Origin: Rhodobacter sp.
GTDB lineage: Bacteria; Pseudomonadota; Alphaproteobacteria; Rhodobacterales; Rhodobacteraceae
Direction: 5' to 3'
Assembly (NCBI GenBank): GCA_020637515.1
Contig: JACKKG010000001.1
Location: 3,130,501-3,194,500 of the forward strand
Length of the DNA: 64,000 bases
Of the stretch, positions 1-9,506 are shown in pieces. The notes under the pieces were generated by a model. That model saw only the letters and a program-made list of their open reading frames with translations, searched no databases and was not told the DNA's origin. The position numbers and the translations under genes were made by a program. Positions within the stretch are counted from its first letter, which is position 1; each line of letters opens with the position of its first letter.

Positions 1-183
1 ATTCATCGCCGCCCAGTCGTGGCGGAATCCCGGCAGCGTATATTCGCCCGACTTGACCGCGCCGCCCGGCTCGGAGGCACGCTCGAACACCCCGACCCGC
101 CACCCCTTGGCCGCCAGATGCAAGGCGCATGCCAGGCCGTTATGCCCCGCACCAATCAGCACCGCGTCGAAGGTTTCGGTCAT
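1..183 (-). CDS. NAD(P)/FAD-dependent oxidoreductase (phytoene-desaturase-like), N-terminal fragment
   Basis: Reading leftward from an ATG at 183, 61 codons stay open to the window edge, so only the N-terminus is present. Residues 7-30 form a Rossmann FAD-binding fold with the GAGHNGL dinucleotide motif, followed by a glutamate (FER) about 20 residues later and the GG of the second FAD contact. This is the layout of the CrtI/PYROXD2-like amine oxidase superfamily. It is a paralogue of the enzyme at 1084-2646 and is transcribed divergently from that operon, across a 103 bp gap holding an AT-rich palindrome. The substrate cannot be inferred. Family assignment is firm; the rest of the protein is not visible. 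Confidence 0.85.
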   Translation of the reverse strand, partial: MTETFDAVLIGAGHNGLACALHLAAKGWRVGVFERASEPGGAVKSGEYTLPGFRHDWAAMN

Positions 184-208
184 GACTGCCCCCGTTGAGT
201 CGGGAAGA

Positions 209-236
209 TAATTGCAAATGCATATTTATATGTCTA
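209..236. promoter_or_regulatory. AT-rich divergent control region with palindrome, candidate MarR operator
   Basis: Between the divergent starts at 183 and 287 lies a conspicuously AT-rich island in otherwise GC-rich DNA. It contains a perfect inverted repeat CATAT-TT-ATATG at 221-232. A MarR-family gene lies in the rightward operon (2643-3113), and MarR proteins often bind short AT-rich palindromes at divergent promoters they control. That this site is its operator is inference. Confidence 0.45.
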
Positions 237-286
237 GCATGTTTCTGGTAGAAGGCCACGACGGGCCGTCAACAGGGAGAATCGCC

Positions 287-1078
287 ATGAGCGCATCGAA
301 CGTCTTGCAACAACTCGCCGGGCTGCTGGCCTCGGGCGGGATCGAAGTGGTGGATTGCACGGGCACGCTGGGCCCGGACACGCCGCTTCTGAAGCTGCCG
401 CCAGAGCTGGCCAAGGACACGCCTCCGATCAAGATCCACCGCATCAGCGAATACGACAGCGACGGCCCCTTCTGGGCCTGGAACTGGCTGGAGCTGGGCG
501 AGCACTCGGGCACGCATTTCGACGCGCCGCACCACTGGATCACCGGCAAGGACTATTCCGACGGCTTCACCGACACGCTGGACATCCAGCGCGTGGTGGC
601 GCCGGTGAACGTGCTGGACTTCAGCGCCGAATGCGCCGCCGACCCCGACTTTCTGCTGACCATCGACCACGTCAACGCCTGGGAGGCCCAGCACGGCCCG
701 ATCAACGCCGGCGAATGGGTCGTGCTGCGGTCGGATTGGGACCGCCGCGCGCATGACGAGGCGCTGTTCCTGAACGCCAACGAAACCGGCCCGCACACCC
801 CGGGACCGACCGCCGAGGTCATCCAGCACCTGATCGACAAGGGCATCGTCGGCTGGGGCAGCCAGTGCATCGGCACCGACGCGGGCCTGGCCGGCGGCAT
901 GACGCCGCCCTTCCCCGCGCACAACCTGCTGCACGCGAACAACCGCTTCGGCCTGGCCTCGCTGGCCAATCTGGACAAGCTGCCCGCCAAGGGCGCGATC
1001 CTGATCGCGGCACCCCTGAAGATCGTGCATGGCACCGGCTCGCCCATCCGGGCGCTGGCGCTGGTGCCAAAGGGCTGA
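287..1078 (+). CDS. Cyclase family protein (kynurenine-formamidase-like metal hydrolase)
   Basis: A 263 aa protein of the Cyclase superfamily (PF04199). The signature HxGTHxDxPxH metal-binding motif appears as HSGTHFDAPHH near residue 85; in this family (bacterial kynurenine formamidase KynB, isatin hydrolase) it binds Mn or Zn and supports ring or amide hydrolysis. I chose the ATG at 287, preceded by GGGAG at 275-279, over upstream in-frame ATGs in the AT-rich control region that lack a ribosome site. It is the first gene of a rightward operon, 5 bp before the FAD oxidoreductase. Isatin or formylkynurenine hydrolysis would fit the indolepyruvate oxidoreductase genes downstream, but the substrate is not shown by the sequence. 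Confidence 0.85.
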   Translation: MSASNVLQQLAGLLASGGIEVVDCTGTLGPDTPLLKLPPELAKDTPPIKIHRISEYDSDGPFWAWNWLELGEHSGTHFDAPHHWITGKDYSDGFTDTLDIQRVVAPVNVLDFSAECAADPDFLLTIDHVNAWEAQHGPINAGEWVVLRSDWDRRAHDEALFLNANETGPHTPGPTAEVIQHLIDKGIVGWGSQCIGTDAGLAGGMTPPFPAHNLLHANNRFGLASLANLDKLPAKGAILIAAPLKIVHGTGSPIRALALVPKG

Positions 1079-1083
1079 TCGCC

Positions 1084-2642
<1,559 letters not shown>

Positions 2643-2646
<4 letters not shown>

Positions 2647-3113
2647 ATGACCTGCACCCCAACCGCCCCCGCCTGGGCGAATCCGGGCTCGAGGGCTTCG
2701 CCCCCTATCTGATGAACCGGATCATGGGCCGCTACAACGCGGCGCTCAGGGCGGAAATGGCCCGCCACGGCCTGACCACGCCCAAGATGCGCGCGCTGGC
2801 GGTGCTGTCGGTGGTGCAGGCGCCGCTGATCCGGGAACTGGCGGTCTATACCGTGACCGAGCAATCCACCCTCAGCCGGGCGCTGGACCAGTTGGCGACC
2901 GACGGGCTGATCCGGCGCGAGGCCGACGCCGTCGACAGCCGCGCCACCAGGGTCCACATCACCCCCGCCGGGCGGGCGGTGTTCGATACCCTCTGGCCGC
3001 ATATGGCCGATGCGCAGGACACCCTGTTCAAGGGCATCCCCGAGGACGAGCGCCGCGCCTTTACCGGCACCTTGCAAAAGATCCTGCTCAACATCCGAAA
3101 GCACGAGTTCTGA
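2643..3113 (+). CDS. MarR family transcriptional regulator
   Basis: A 156 aa regulator whose ATG overlaps the stop of the preceding flavoprotein gene. The winged helix-turn-helix core runs about residues 35-110: MRALAVLSVV leads into the recognition helix region STLSRALDQLATDGLIRRE, followed by the wing with VDSRATRVHITPAGR. This is the standard MarR pattern, including the conserved D-x-R wing motif. Embedding inside the operon suggests autoregulation and ligand-dependent derepression of the catabolic genes. The best candidate operator is the palindrome at 221-232. The inducer is unknown. Confidence 0.9.
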
Positions 3114-3156
3114 ACCGCCGAAATCACCCCAAATCCGACCCGAGGAGGGCCAGCCC

Positions 3157-3744
3157 ATGAAGATCCCGTGTTCGACCGCCGTTCTGCTGGTGGTGGCAGC
3201 GCCCGCGTTCGCGGACGCGATGCCCGGTGTCCGTGGCGTCAACCATATCGGCCTCACGGTGCCCGACCTCGACCAGGCGGAAGCCTTCTTTACCGACATC
3301 CTGGGCTGCGAGCGGGCGATGGCCTTTGGCCCCTTCCGCGACGACCAGGGCACGTTCATGCAAGACGTTCTGGGCACCAGCCCGCGCGCCGTCATCCAGC
3401 AGATCCGCATGTTGCGCTGCGGGTTCGGCAGCAACATCGAACTGTTCGACTACGACGCGCCGGACCAGACGACCCTGCACCAGCGCAACAGCGACATCGG
3501 CGCGTATCACATCGCCTTCTACGTTGACGACATCGACGCGGCGGCGGCCTACCTGAACGCGGCCGGCGTGCAGACCAACTTGGGTCCGATCCCGGTCAGC
3601 GAAGGGCCGGCCGCCGGCCAGAGCATCCTCTATTTCTCAGCGCCCTGGGGTTTGCAGTTCGAGGCGATCTCGTTCCCCGGCGGCATGGCCTATGAACACG
3701 ACGGCGGTCCGATCCTGTGGTCGAACACCGCCCCGGCGGAATAA
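3157..3744 (+). CDS. VOC (glyoxalase/bleomycin-resistance fold) protein with signal peptide
   Basis: A 195 aa protein. The start at 3157 follows a strong GAGGAGG at 3142-3148. The first 20 or so residues (MKIPC..LLVVAAPAFADA) look like a Sec signal peptide with an AFA-DA cleavage site, so the protein is probably periplasmic. The rest is one vicinal-oxygen-chelate module pair with the expected metal ligands: His in VNHIGL, Glu in NIELFDY, His in AYHIAFYV and Glu in LQFEAIS. VOC enzymes are usually cytosolic, so export is odd. It lies 43 bp after marR and 21 bp before the IorA-like gene. It may be a lyase, dioxygenase or binding protein for the pathway compound; the reaction is undetermined. 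Confidence 0.8.
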   Translation: MKIPCSTAVLLVVAAPAFADAMPGVRGVNHIGLTVPDLDQAEAFFTDILGCERAMAFGPFRDDQGTFMQDVLGTSPRAVIQQIRMLRCGFGSNIELFDYDAPDQTTLHQRNSDIGAYHIAFYVDDIDAAAAYLNAAGVQTNLGPIPVSEGPAAGQSILYFSAPWGLQFEAISFPGGMAYEHDGGPILWSNTAPAE

Positions 3745-3765
3745 TGCAGAACAGGTAAGATCACG

Positions 3766-5913
3766 ATGGCGGAACGGTCCTTCAAGGCGGAAGTCGAACA
3801 CCTGCGGCTGGGCGACGGCGGCACATTCACCGGCGAGGGGATCCTGGCGATCACCAAGGCCCTTCTCGAGAACGGCGTGGGCTACGTCGGCGGCTACCAG
3901 GGCGCACCGATCAGTCACCTGATGGACGTTCTGGCCGATGCCGAGGACCTGATGGCCGAACTGGGCGTCCGGTTCGAGGCCAACGCCTCGGAGGCCGCCG
4001 CCGGGGCGATGCTGGCGGCGTCGGTGCACTACCCGATCCGGGGGGCGGTGACCTTCAAGGGGCCGGTTGGGGTCAACGTCGCGTCGGATGCGCTGGCGAA
4101 CCTGTCGTCCTCGGGGGTGACCGGCGGCGCGCTCATCATCGTCGGCGAGGATTACGGCGAAGGCTCGAGCATCATGCAGGAGCGCAGCCACGCCTTTGCG
4201 ATGAAATCGCAGTTCTGGCTGCTGGACCCGCGCCCCAACCTGCCCTCGATCGTCAAGGCGGTGGGCGACGGGTTCGAACTGTCCGAGGTCTCGAACACGC
4301 CGGTCATGCTGATGGTGCGGATCCGGGCCTGCCACGTCACAGGCCAGTTCCCGACCCGCAACAATATGCCCCCGCCCCTGACCGTGCGCGACGCGCTGGC
4401 CAATCCCCAGCGCAACGTGGACCGCATCGTGCTGCCGCCGATGAGCTACGCGCAAGAGCACGACAAGATCAACAACCGCTGGCCGGCGGCGCTGCGCTAC
4501 ATCCGCGAGCACAAGCTGAACGAGGTCTTCGGCCCGGCCGAGGCGCCCGTGGGCATCGTCTGCCAGGGCGGCATGTACAATGGCGTCATCCGCGCGCTTC
4601 AGCGCCTGGGTCTGGCCGATCTGCACGGGCAGACCAGCGTGCCGATCTATTGCCTGAACGTCACCTATCCCATTCTGCCCGACGAATTCGCCGAATTCTG
4701 CCAGGGCAAGCAGTCGGTGCTGATCGTCGAGGAGGGCCAGCCCGAATTCATCGAACAGCACCTGTCCACCCATGTGCTGCGTGGCAAGATGGGGGTGCGC
4801 CTGCACGGCAAGGACATTTTCCCGATGGTCGGGGAATACACCGGCAAGGTCATGCATGACGCGATCGAAGGCTTCCTGCGCGCCGAGGCGCCGGCGATGC
4901 TGCCCGCGCAGGTGCTGGCGCCCAACGAACCGGCCCCCGAGATCCCCGACCTGTCGAAAACCGTGCCGGTGCGTCCGCCGGGCTTCTGCACCGGTTGCCC
5001 CGAGCGGCCGATCTTTGCGGCGATGAAACTGGTGCAGCAGGAACTGGGCGAACACCAGATCAGCGCCGACATCGGCTGCCACCTCTTTGCCAGCCTGCCG
5101 CCCTTCAACATCGGCGGCGCAACGATGGGCTATGGGCTGGGACCGGCCTCGAACGCGGCCTTTGACGGCGGCGGAGAGAAGCGCCCGATCTCGGTCATCG
5201 GGGACGGCGGGTTCTGGCACAACGGGCTCAGCAGTTCCTTCGGCAACATGATGTTCAACAAGTCGGACGGCGTGGCGGTCATCGTCGACAACTACTACTC
5301 GGCCGCGACCGGCGGGCAGGACATCCTGTCCTCGCGCGCGCAGAACCCGACGAAATCGACCAACAACCCGATCTCGAAGGCGTTGAAGGGCATCGGCATC
5401 GACTGGGTGCGGCAGGTGGACCGCACCTATGACGTGGCACATATGCGCGATGTGCTGCGCGAGGCGCTGACCACCGATGCGCCCGGCCCGCGGGTCATCG
5501 TCGCCTCGTCGGAATGCATGTTGAACAAACAGCGGCGCGAGAAACCCCTGCGCGCCAAGGCGATCAAGGAGGGCCGCCGCGTCGAGGCCCCGCGCTTTGG
5601 CGTCGATGAGACGGTGTGCACGGGCGACCATGCCTGCATTCGCCTGTCGGGCTGCCCCTCGCTGTCGCTGAAACGACTGGACGATCCCCTGCGCGACGAT
5701 CCGGTGGCCTCGATCGATCAAAGCTGCGTCGGCTGCGGCAACTGCGGCGAGGTGGCCGAGGCGGCTGTGCTCTGCCCCTCATTCTACGAGGCGCGCGTCG
5801 TCCACAACCCCACGGGGTGGGAGGCCCGGCTCGACGGCTGGCGGCAGGGCATCATCGGCTGGCTTTCGCGCCGGCGCGCGGCGAAACGCCTGACCTTTGG
5901 GGATGCGGCATGA
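3766..5913 (+). CDS. iorA: Indolepyruvate ferredoxin oxidoreductase-like alpha subunit (TPP-dependent)
   Basis: A 715 aa protein with the IorA domain order. The N-terminal pyrimidine-binding region (about 15-190) includes GGYQGAPISHLMDVL. The central domain is followed by the CTGCPER segment near residue 408 and the TPP pyrophosphate-binding motif GDGGF...VDN near 480-510. The C-terminus (about 605-690) carries ferredoxin-like cysteines. The second cluster motif is CVGCGNC with a later CP; the first is spaced C-x5-C-x5-CP rather than CxxCxxC, a spacing I recall from proteobacterial IorA proteins. IorAB enzymes oxidatively decarboxylate arylpyruvates to aryl-acyl-CoA with ferredoxin. The beta subunit follows 37 bp downstream. 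Indolepyruvate, phenylpyruvate or another 2-oxoacid may be the substrate. Confidence 0.85.
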   Translation: MAERSFKAEVEHLRLGDGGTFTGEGILAITKALLENGVGYVGGYQGAPISHLMDVLADAEDLMAELGVRFEANASEAAAGAMLAASVHYPIRGAVTFKGPVGVNVASDALANLSSSGVTGGALIIVGEDYGEGSSIMQERSHAFAMKSQFWLLDPRPNLPSIVKAVGDGFELSEVSNTPVMLMVRIRACHVTGQFPTRNNMPPPLTVRDALANPQRNVDRIVLPPMSYAQEHDKINNRWPAALRYIREHKLNEVFGPAEAPVGIVCQGGMYNGVIRALQRLGLADLHGQTSVPIYCLNVTYPILPDEFAEFCQGKQSVLIVEEGQPEFIEQHLSTHVLRGKMGVRLHGKDIFPMVGEYTGKVMHDAIEGFLRAEAPAMLPAQVLAPNEPAPEIPDLSKTVPVRPPGFCTGCPERPIFAAMKLVQQELGEHQISADIGCHLFASLPPFNIGGATMGYGLGPASNAAFDGGGEKRPISVIGDGGFWHNGLSSSFGNMMFNKSDGVAVIVDNYYSAATGGQDILSSRAQNPTKSTNNPISKALKGIGIDWVRQVDRTYDVAHMRDVLREALTTDAPGPRVIVASSECMLNKQRREKPLRAKAIKEGRRVEAPRFGVDETVCTGDHACIRLSGCPSLSLKRLDDPLRDDPVASIDQSCVGCGNCGEVAEAAVLCPSFYEARVVHNPTGWEARLDGWRQGIIGWLSRRRAAKRLTFGDAA

Positions 5914-5950
5914 CCCGGCCCCCTTTCCCCGCCCAATCCGGAGCGACCGC

Positions 5951-7498
5951 ATGAACCTGCCCCTTTCGCAATTTGCACCCGACACCACCCAGGACGGCAT
6001 CATCAAGCTGGCCGCGCTGGCGGTTGGCGGCCAGGGCGGCGGCGTGCTGACCGGCTGGATCGAGGCCGTCGCACGCTCGCAGGGTTACGCCGTTCAGGCG
6101 ACCTCGGTCGCCGGCGTGGCGCAGCGCACCGGCGCGACGATCTACTATATCGAGATGGCGCCGCAGGGCCCCGTGCCGACCGTCTTTTCGCTGGCGCCCT
6201 CGGCCGGCGACGTGGACATCATGATCGCCGCCGAGATGATGGAGGCCGGGCGCGCCATTTTGCGCGGCTTCGTCACCCCCGACCGCACCGTGCTGATCGC
6301 CTCGACCCATCGGGCACTGGCGGTCAGCGAAAAGACCGTTCCCGGCGACGGCATCGCCAATGCCGACGAGGTGCGCGCGGCCGCCGAAATCGCGGCCCGC
6401 GCACTGATCCTGGCCGATTTCGACCAGGTGGCCATCCGCGCGGGGTCGGTCATCTCGGCATCGCTCTTTGGTGCGCTGGCGGGTTCGGGCGCGCTGCCCT
6501 TCCCGCGCGAGGCCTTCGAGGACGCGATCCGCGCCGGTGGCAAGGGGGTCGAACCTTCGCTCAGGGCCTTCGCCGCCGGGTTCGAGGCCGCACAACAGGG
6601 CGTGCAACCCGCCACGACCCGGGACACCGCGCCCCCGGTCGATCCCGCGCCGCAGGGCCCGGCCCGGTTGCGCGCCGCCTGGCAGGCGCTGGAAACCCGC
6701 GTCGCCGCCCTGCCCGACCCGGTGCGCCCCATGGCCGCGGCCGGGTTGCGCAAGGTCGTGGGCTTTCAGGACCCGGCTTACGGCGCGGAATACCTGGACC
6801 GGCTGGACCGGGTTCTGGCCTGCGACAGCGCCGACCGGGACTGGGCGCTGGGCATCGCCGGGGCCAAATACATTGCCAACGCCATGGCCTATGACGACAT
6901 CTTCCGCGTGGCCGACGCCAAGACCCGCCCTGAGCGCCTGACCCGCATCCGCGCCGAAATGGGCGCGAACGGGGTCATGCAACTGACCGAATTCACCCAT
7001 CCGCGCGGCGAGGAAATCGTCAGCCTGCTGCCCGCCGGGCTGGGCCGTTGGATCCACGCCCGCCCGCGCCTTTTGGGCTGGATCGACCGGCGTGTGAACA
7101 AGGGGCGGCGCCTCAGGACGGACCGGGTTCTGCCGTTCCTGCAACTGCATATGCTGGCGTCCTTGCAGGGCTGGCGCCGGCGCAGCCTCAGGCACGCCGA
7201 CGAGATGGCGCATCTCTCGGACTGGCAGGCGGCCGTGCTGGCCCAGGCGCCGCGCGACTACGCGCTGGCGGTCGAGATGATGAAGGTGCGCCGCCTCATC
7301 AAGGGCTATTCCGACACCCACGCCCGGGGCCTGGGCAAGTTCGACCGCGTGATGGCGGCCGCCGGGCGCCTTGCGGGGCGCGAGGACGCCGCCGACTGGG
7401 TGCGCCGGCTGGTCACCTCGGCGCTTCAGGACGAAGAGGGCAAGGCGCTGGACGGCACGCTCAGGACCATCGACAGTTTCATCGGCAGCGCCGGTTGA
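5951..7498 (+). CDS. iorB: Indolepyruvate oxidoreductase beta subunit family protein
   Basis: A 515 aa partner of the preceding gene. The N-terminal 200 residues are the 2-oxoacid:acceptor oxidoreductase gamma-type domain, with the AVGGQGGG motif near residue 24. After it comes a long C-terminal extension of about 300 residues, seen in the proteobacterial IorB family (about 510 aa) but absent from the roughly 200 aa archaeal IorB. I chose ATG 5951 because the protein aligns from there. It is the last gene of the MarR operon; its 3' end overlaps the convergent transglycosylase gene by 20 bp. With IorA it should form the complete TPP/Fe-S enzyme. Confidence 0.82.
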   Translation: MNLPLSQFAPDTTQDGIIKLAALAVGGQGGGVLTGWIEAVARSQGYAVQATSVAGVAQRTGATIYYIEMAPQGPVPTVFSLAPSAGDVDIMIAAEMMEAGRAILRGFVTPDRTVLIASTHRALAVSEKTVPGDGIANADEVRAAAEIAARALILADFDQVAIRAGSVISASLFGALAGSGALPFPREAFEDAIRAGGKGVEPSLRAFAAGFEAAQQGVQPATTRDTAPPVDPAPQGPARLRAAWQALETRVAALPDPVRPMAAAGLRKVVGFQDPAYGAEYLDRLDRVLACDSADRDWALGIAGAKYIANAMAYDDIFRVADAKTRPERLTRIRAEMGANGVMQLTEFTHPRGEEIVSLLPAGLGRWIHARPRLLGWIDRRVNKGRRLRTDRVLPFLQLHMLASLQGWRRRSLRHADEMAHLSDWQAAVLAQAPRDYALAVEMMKVRRLIKGYSDTHARGLGKFDRVMAAAGRLAGREDAADWVRRLVTSALQDEEGKALDGTLRTIDSFIGSAG

Positions 7499-7967
7499 CC
7501 TCGTGGTCCAGCAGGCCTGTCTCGACCAGCAGACAGCGGTCGCGGGCCTCATAATAATAGCCGCGCGCGTAATAGCCGACCGCGCGGTCCATGTCGTGGT
7601 CCGCGACGATCCAGGCGCCGCGCAAGTAGCGCCCGGCGTAGCGCAGGTTGATCTCAGGGTTCAGCAGATCCGTGTCGGGCCCGGCGAAACCCATGGTGCG
7701 CGCGGTTTGCGGCAGGATCTGCATCAGGCCCCAATAGGGGCCGTTGCGGGCGTCAGCGCGGTAGTCGCTCTCGCGCTGGATGACGCGGTGCAACAGCGCC
7801 TCGGGGATGTCCAGGTCGGTCGCGGCGCGTTGCACCAGGCGGCGCATCGCCGGCGTCTCGCCGGGATAGAGGTCGGTCGCGGGCGGCGGGGCCGGTGCCG
7901 GCCGGTCGGGCCCGGCGCAGGCCGCCAGCACCAGCAGCGCCAGCACGCTTGCAAGGGTTCTCATCAT
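7479..7967 (-). CDS. Lytic transglycosylase domain lipoprotein
   Basis: A 162 aa predicted lipoprotein: MMRTL..LLVLAAC is a signal peptide ending in an LAAC lipobox, so Cys17 would be lipidated. The mature part has an SLT (goose-lysozyme-like) domain at about 38-140, with the catalytic glutamate in IQRESDY, then GPYWGLMQILPQTA and the NPEINLRYAGRYL segment. It should cleave peptidoglycan glycan strands in the periplasm. The start overlaps the stop of the TfoX-like gene (ATGA), suggesting co-translation. The 3' end overlaps iorB convergently. Confidence 0.88.
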   Translation of the reverse strand: MMRTLASVLALLVLAACAGPDRPAPAPPPATDLYPGETPAMRRLVQRAATDLDIPEALLHRVIQRESDYRADARNGPYWGLMQILPQTARTMGFAGPDTDLLNPEINLRYAGRYLRGAWIVADHDMDRAVGYYARGYYYEARDRCLLVETGLLDHEVNRRCR

Positions 7968-8323
7968 CCGCTCCGTCGTTTGCGCCGGGGTCCGGCGGGG
8001 TCGATCACCCCCAGTTCATCGAGGATCGCCTCGATCCCGGCAATCCCTCCGCGCTGGGCGTGGGCGGCTTTCAGCGCATCGAACTGCTGGCGCAGAGCAT
8101 CCTTTTCGGCGCCCTTGCAATCGTTCCAGGGCCGCCCCTGCAAGGCCATGACCAGAACGTAGTATCCGATGAAATGTGGCCGTTCGCCGGCCTCGAGCAA
8201 TCGCGCATAGGCCGCGTCGGCGCCCAGGGCGCGCAGCGCCTCGGCGCTGGAAACGCCGGCGCGGGCAAACGCCGCCTCGCTTGCGGGGCCCAGGTTCGGA
8301 AGGGTGGAAATCGGTGTGGCCAT
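7964..8323 (-). CDS. TfoX/Sxy C-terminal domain protein
   Basis: A 119 aa protein matching the C-terminal domain of TfoX/Sxy, beginning with the characteristic ISTLPNLGPASE helix-hairpin-helix-like motif and ending in a basic tail (RRKRRSG). The N-terminal TfoX domain is absent, so this is the stand-alone short form common in alphaproteobacteria, whose function is not established. I placed the start at 8323 (MATPIS); an in-frame ATG at 8332 is possible but sits almost on top of its AGGA. It is coupled to the lytic transglycosylase by a 4 bp overlap. Confidence 0.8.
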   Translation of the reverse strand: MATPISTLPNLGPASEAAFARAGVSSAEALRALGADAAYARLLEAGERPHFIGYYVLVMALQGRPWNDCKGAEKDALRQQFDALKAAHAQRGGIAGIEAILDELGVIDPAGPRRKRRSG

Positions 8324-8633
8324 GCCGTCCATTCCTGCGCGAGTGCCCGCCGGTTGGCAAGCACCCTCGCGCAGCGTCCCATGGCGCCAGACCGCAAGGG
8401 TGACCCGACCGCCTCGCGATTCAAGGGCCCCAATGGTCCCGTTCTATTGCCTGACATTGTTTCTTTGCAATGACTTGCCGCACGATTCACCGCTCTCTGT
8501 GGCAAATCTCGCGAATGCATGACATCAACTTTGCGAACGCCTAATGAATGCCTTACATTAAAAGACTGACATTCGTGACGCTTGCGCACCCCACGGCCGC
8601 GCCCTATCCCGTTGGAAACACGCGGAGGCACCC
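8324..8633. other. Intergenic region upstream of ppk2
   Basis: About 310 bp between the divergent TfoX-like and ppk2 genes. I see no convincing gene here. It is more AT-rich towards the right and contains a CATTG...CAATG inverted repeat at 8457-8474 and the candidate ppk2 promoter at 8531-8559. Confidence 0.6.
8531..8559 (+). promoter_or_regulatory. Candidate sigma-70 type promoter of ppk2
   Basis: TTGCGA at 8531-8536 and TACATT at 8554-8559, separated by 17 bp, resemble -35 and -10 hexamers. They lie 74 bp before the ppk2 start in the only AT-rich stretch of the gap. Confidence 0.45.
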
Positions 8634-9506
8634 ATGGACCTACCTTTCGACGGCGCAATCTCGGCCTATTTCGAAAAGGACGCGCCCGAACGGGTCCGCG
8701 CGGCGATCGAGGACGGCCGGAAACGCGATATCCTGACCGACGACTTCCCCTATGACCGATGGATGAAGCAGGACGACTACGAGGACCGCATGAAGCCGCT
8801 CCAGGTCGAACTGGTGAAGCTTCAGCGCTGGATCGAGGCCAGCGGTGAACGGGTCGTCGTCGTCTTCGAGGGCCGCGACACTGCGGGCAAATCGGGCGCC
8901 ATCAAGCGCGTGCGCGAGAACCTGAACCCGCGCGGCGCGCGCATCGTCGCACTGCCCAAACCAACCGAACGCGAGGCAACCCAGTGGTATTTCCAACGCT
9001 ATATCGCCCACATGCCCGCCGCCGGCGAAATCGCCCTGCTGGATCGCAGCTGGTATAACCGGGGAGTCGTCGAGCATGTGTTCGGCTTTTGCACGCCGGC
9101 GCAGCGGGCGCATTTCTTTGACCAGTTGCCGGGCTTCGAGCAGGCGCTGGTCAACGACGGGATCCGCGTCATCAAACTGTGGTTCAACGTCGGGCGCGCC
9201 GAACAGTTGCGCCGGATGCTCGAGCGCGAGCGCCACGTTCTGAAACAGTGGAAACTGTCGTCGATCGACGTCAAGGGGCTGGCGAAATGGGACGCCTATA
9301 CCGAGGCGATCGGCGAAACCTTCGCGCGGTCGAATTTCCCCTATGCGCCCTGGACCGTGATCCGGGGCGACGACAAGTATCGCGCCCGGCTGGCGGCCGT
9401 GCAGCAGATCCTGCGCAGCTTCGACTATGCCGGCAAGAACCCCCAGGCCCTGGGCGCGATCGACACCGCGATCATGGGCGGCGTGGAGCTGTGGCCCAAA
9501 GGTTGA
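8634..9506 (+). CDS. ppk2: Polyphosphate kinase 2
   Basis: A 290 aa cytosolic PPK2-family enzyme, which transfers phosphate between polyphosphate and nucleotides (class I: NDP to NTP). The Walker A motif is GRDTAGKSG (about residues 83-91), Walker B and the lid region include LDRSWYNRGVVEHV (about 135-148), and the C-terminus has KWDAYTEAI and APWTVIRGDDKYRARL. The length fits a single-domain class I enzyme. GCGGAGG at 8621-8627 gives a good ribosome site for ATG 8634. The 3' end overlaps the convergent ALDH-like gene by 35 bp. Monocistronic, apparently from its own promoter. Confidence 0.92.
   Translation: MDLPFDGAISAYFEKDAPERVRAAIEDGRKRDILTDDFPYDRWMKQDDYEDRMKPLQVELVKLQRWIEASGERVVVVFEGRDTAGKSGAIKRVRENLNPRGARIVALPKPTEREATQWYFQRYIAHMPAAGEIALLDRSWYNRGVVEHVFGFCTPAQRAHFFDQLPGFEQALVNDGIRVIKLWFNVGRAEQLRRMLERERHVLKQWKLSSIDVKGLAKWDAYTEAIGETFARSNFPYAPWTVIRGDDKYRARLAAVQQILRSFDYAGKNPQALGAIDTAIMGGVELWPKG

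Noticed and set aside
3637..5721. 694-codon open frame antisense to iorA
   Set aside because: Arg/His/Asp-rich shadow translation without motifs; iorA is fully conserved on the other strand.
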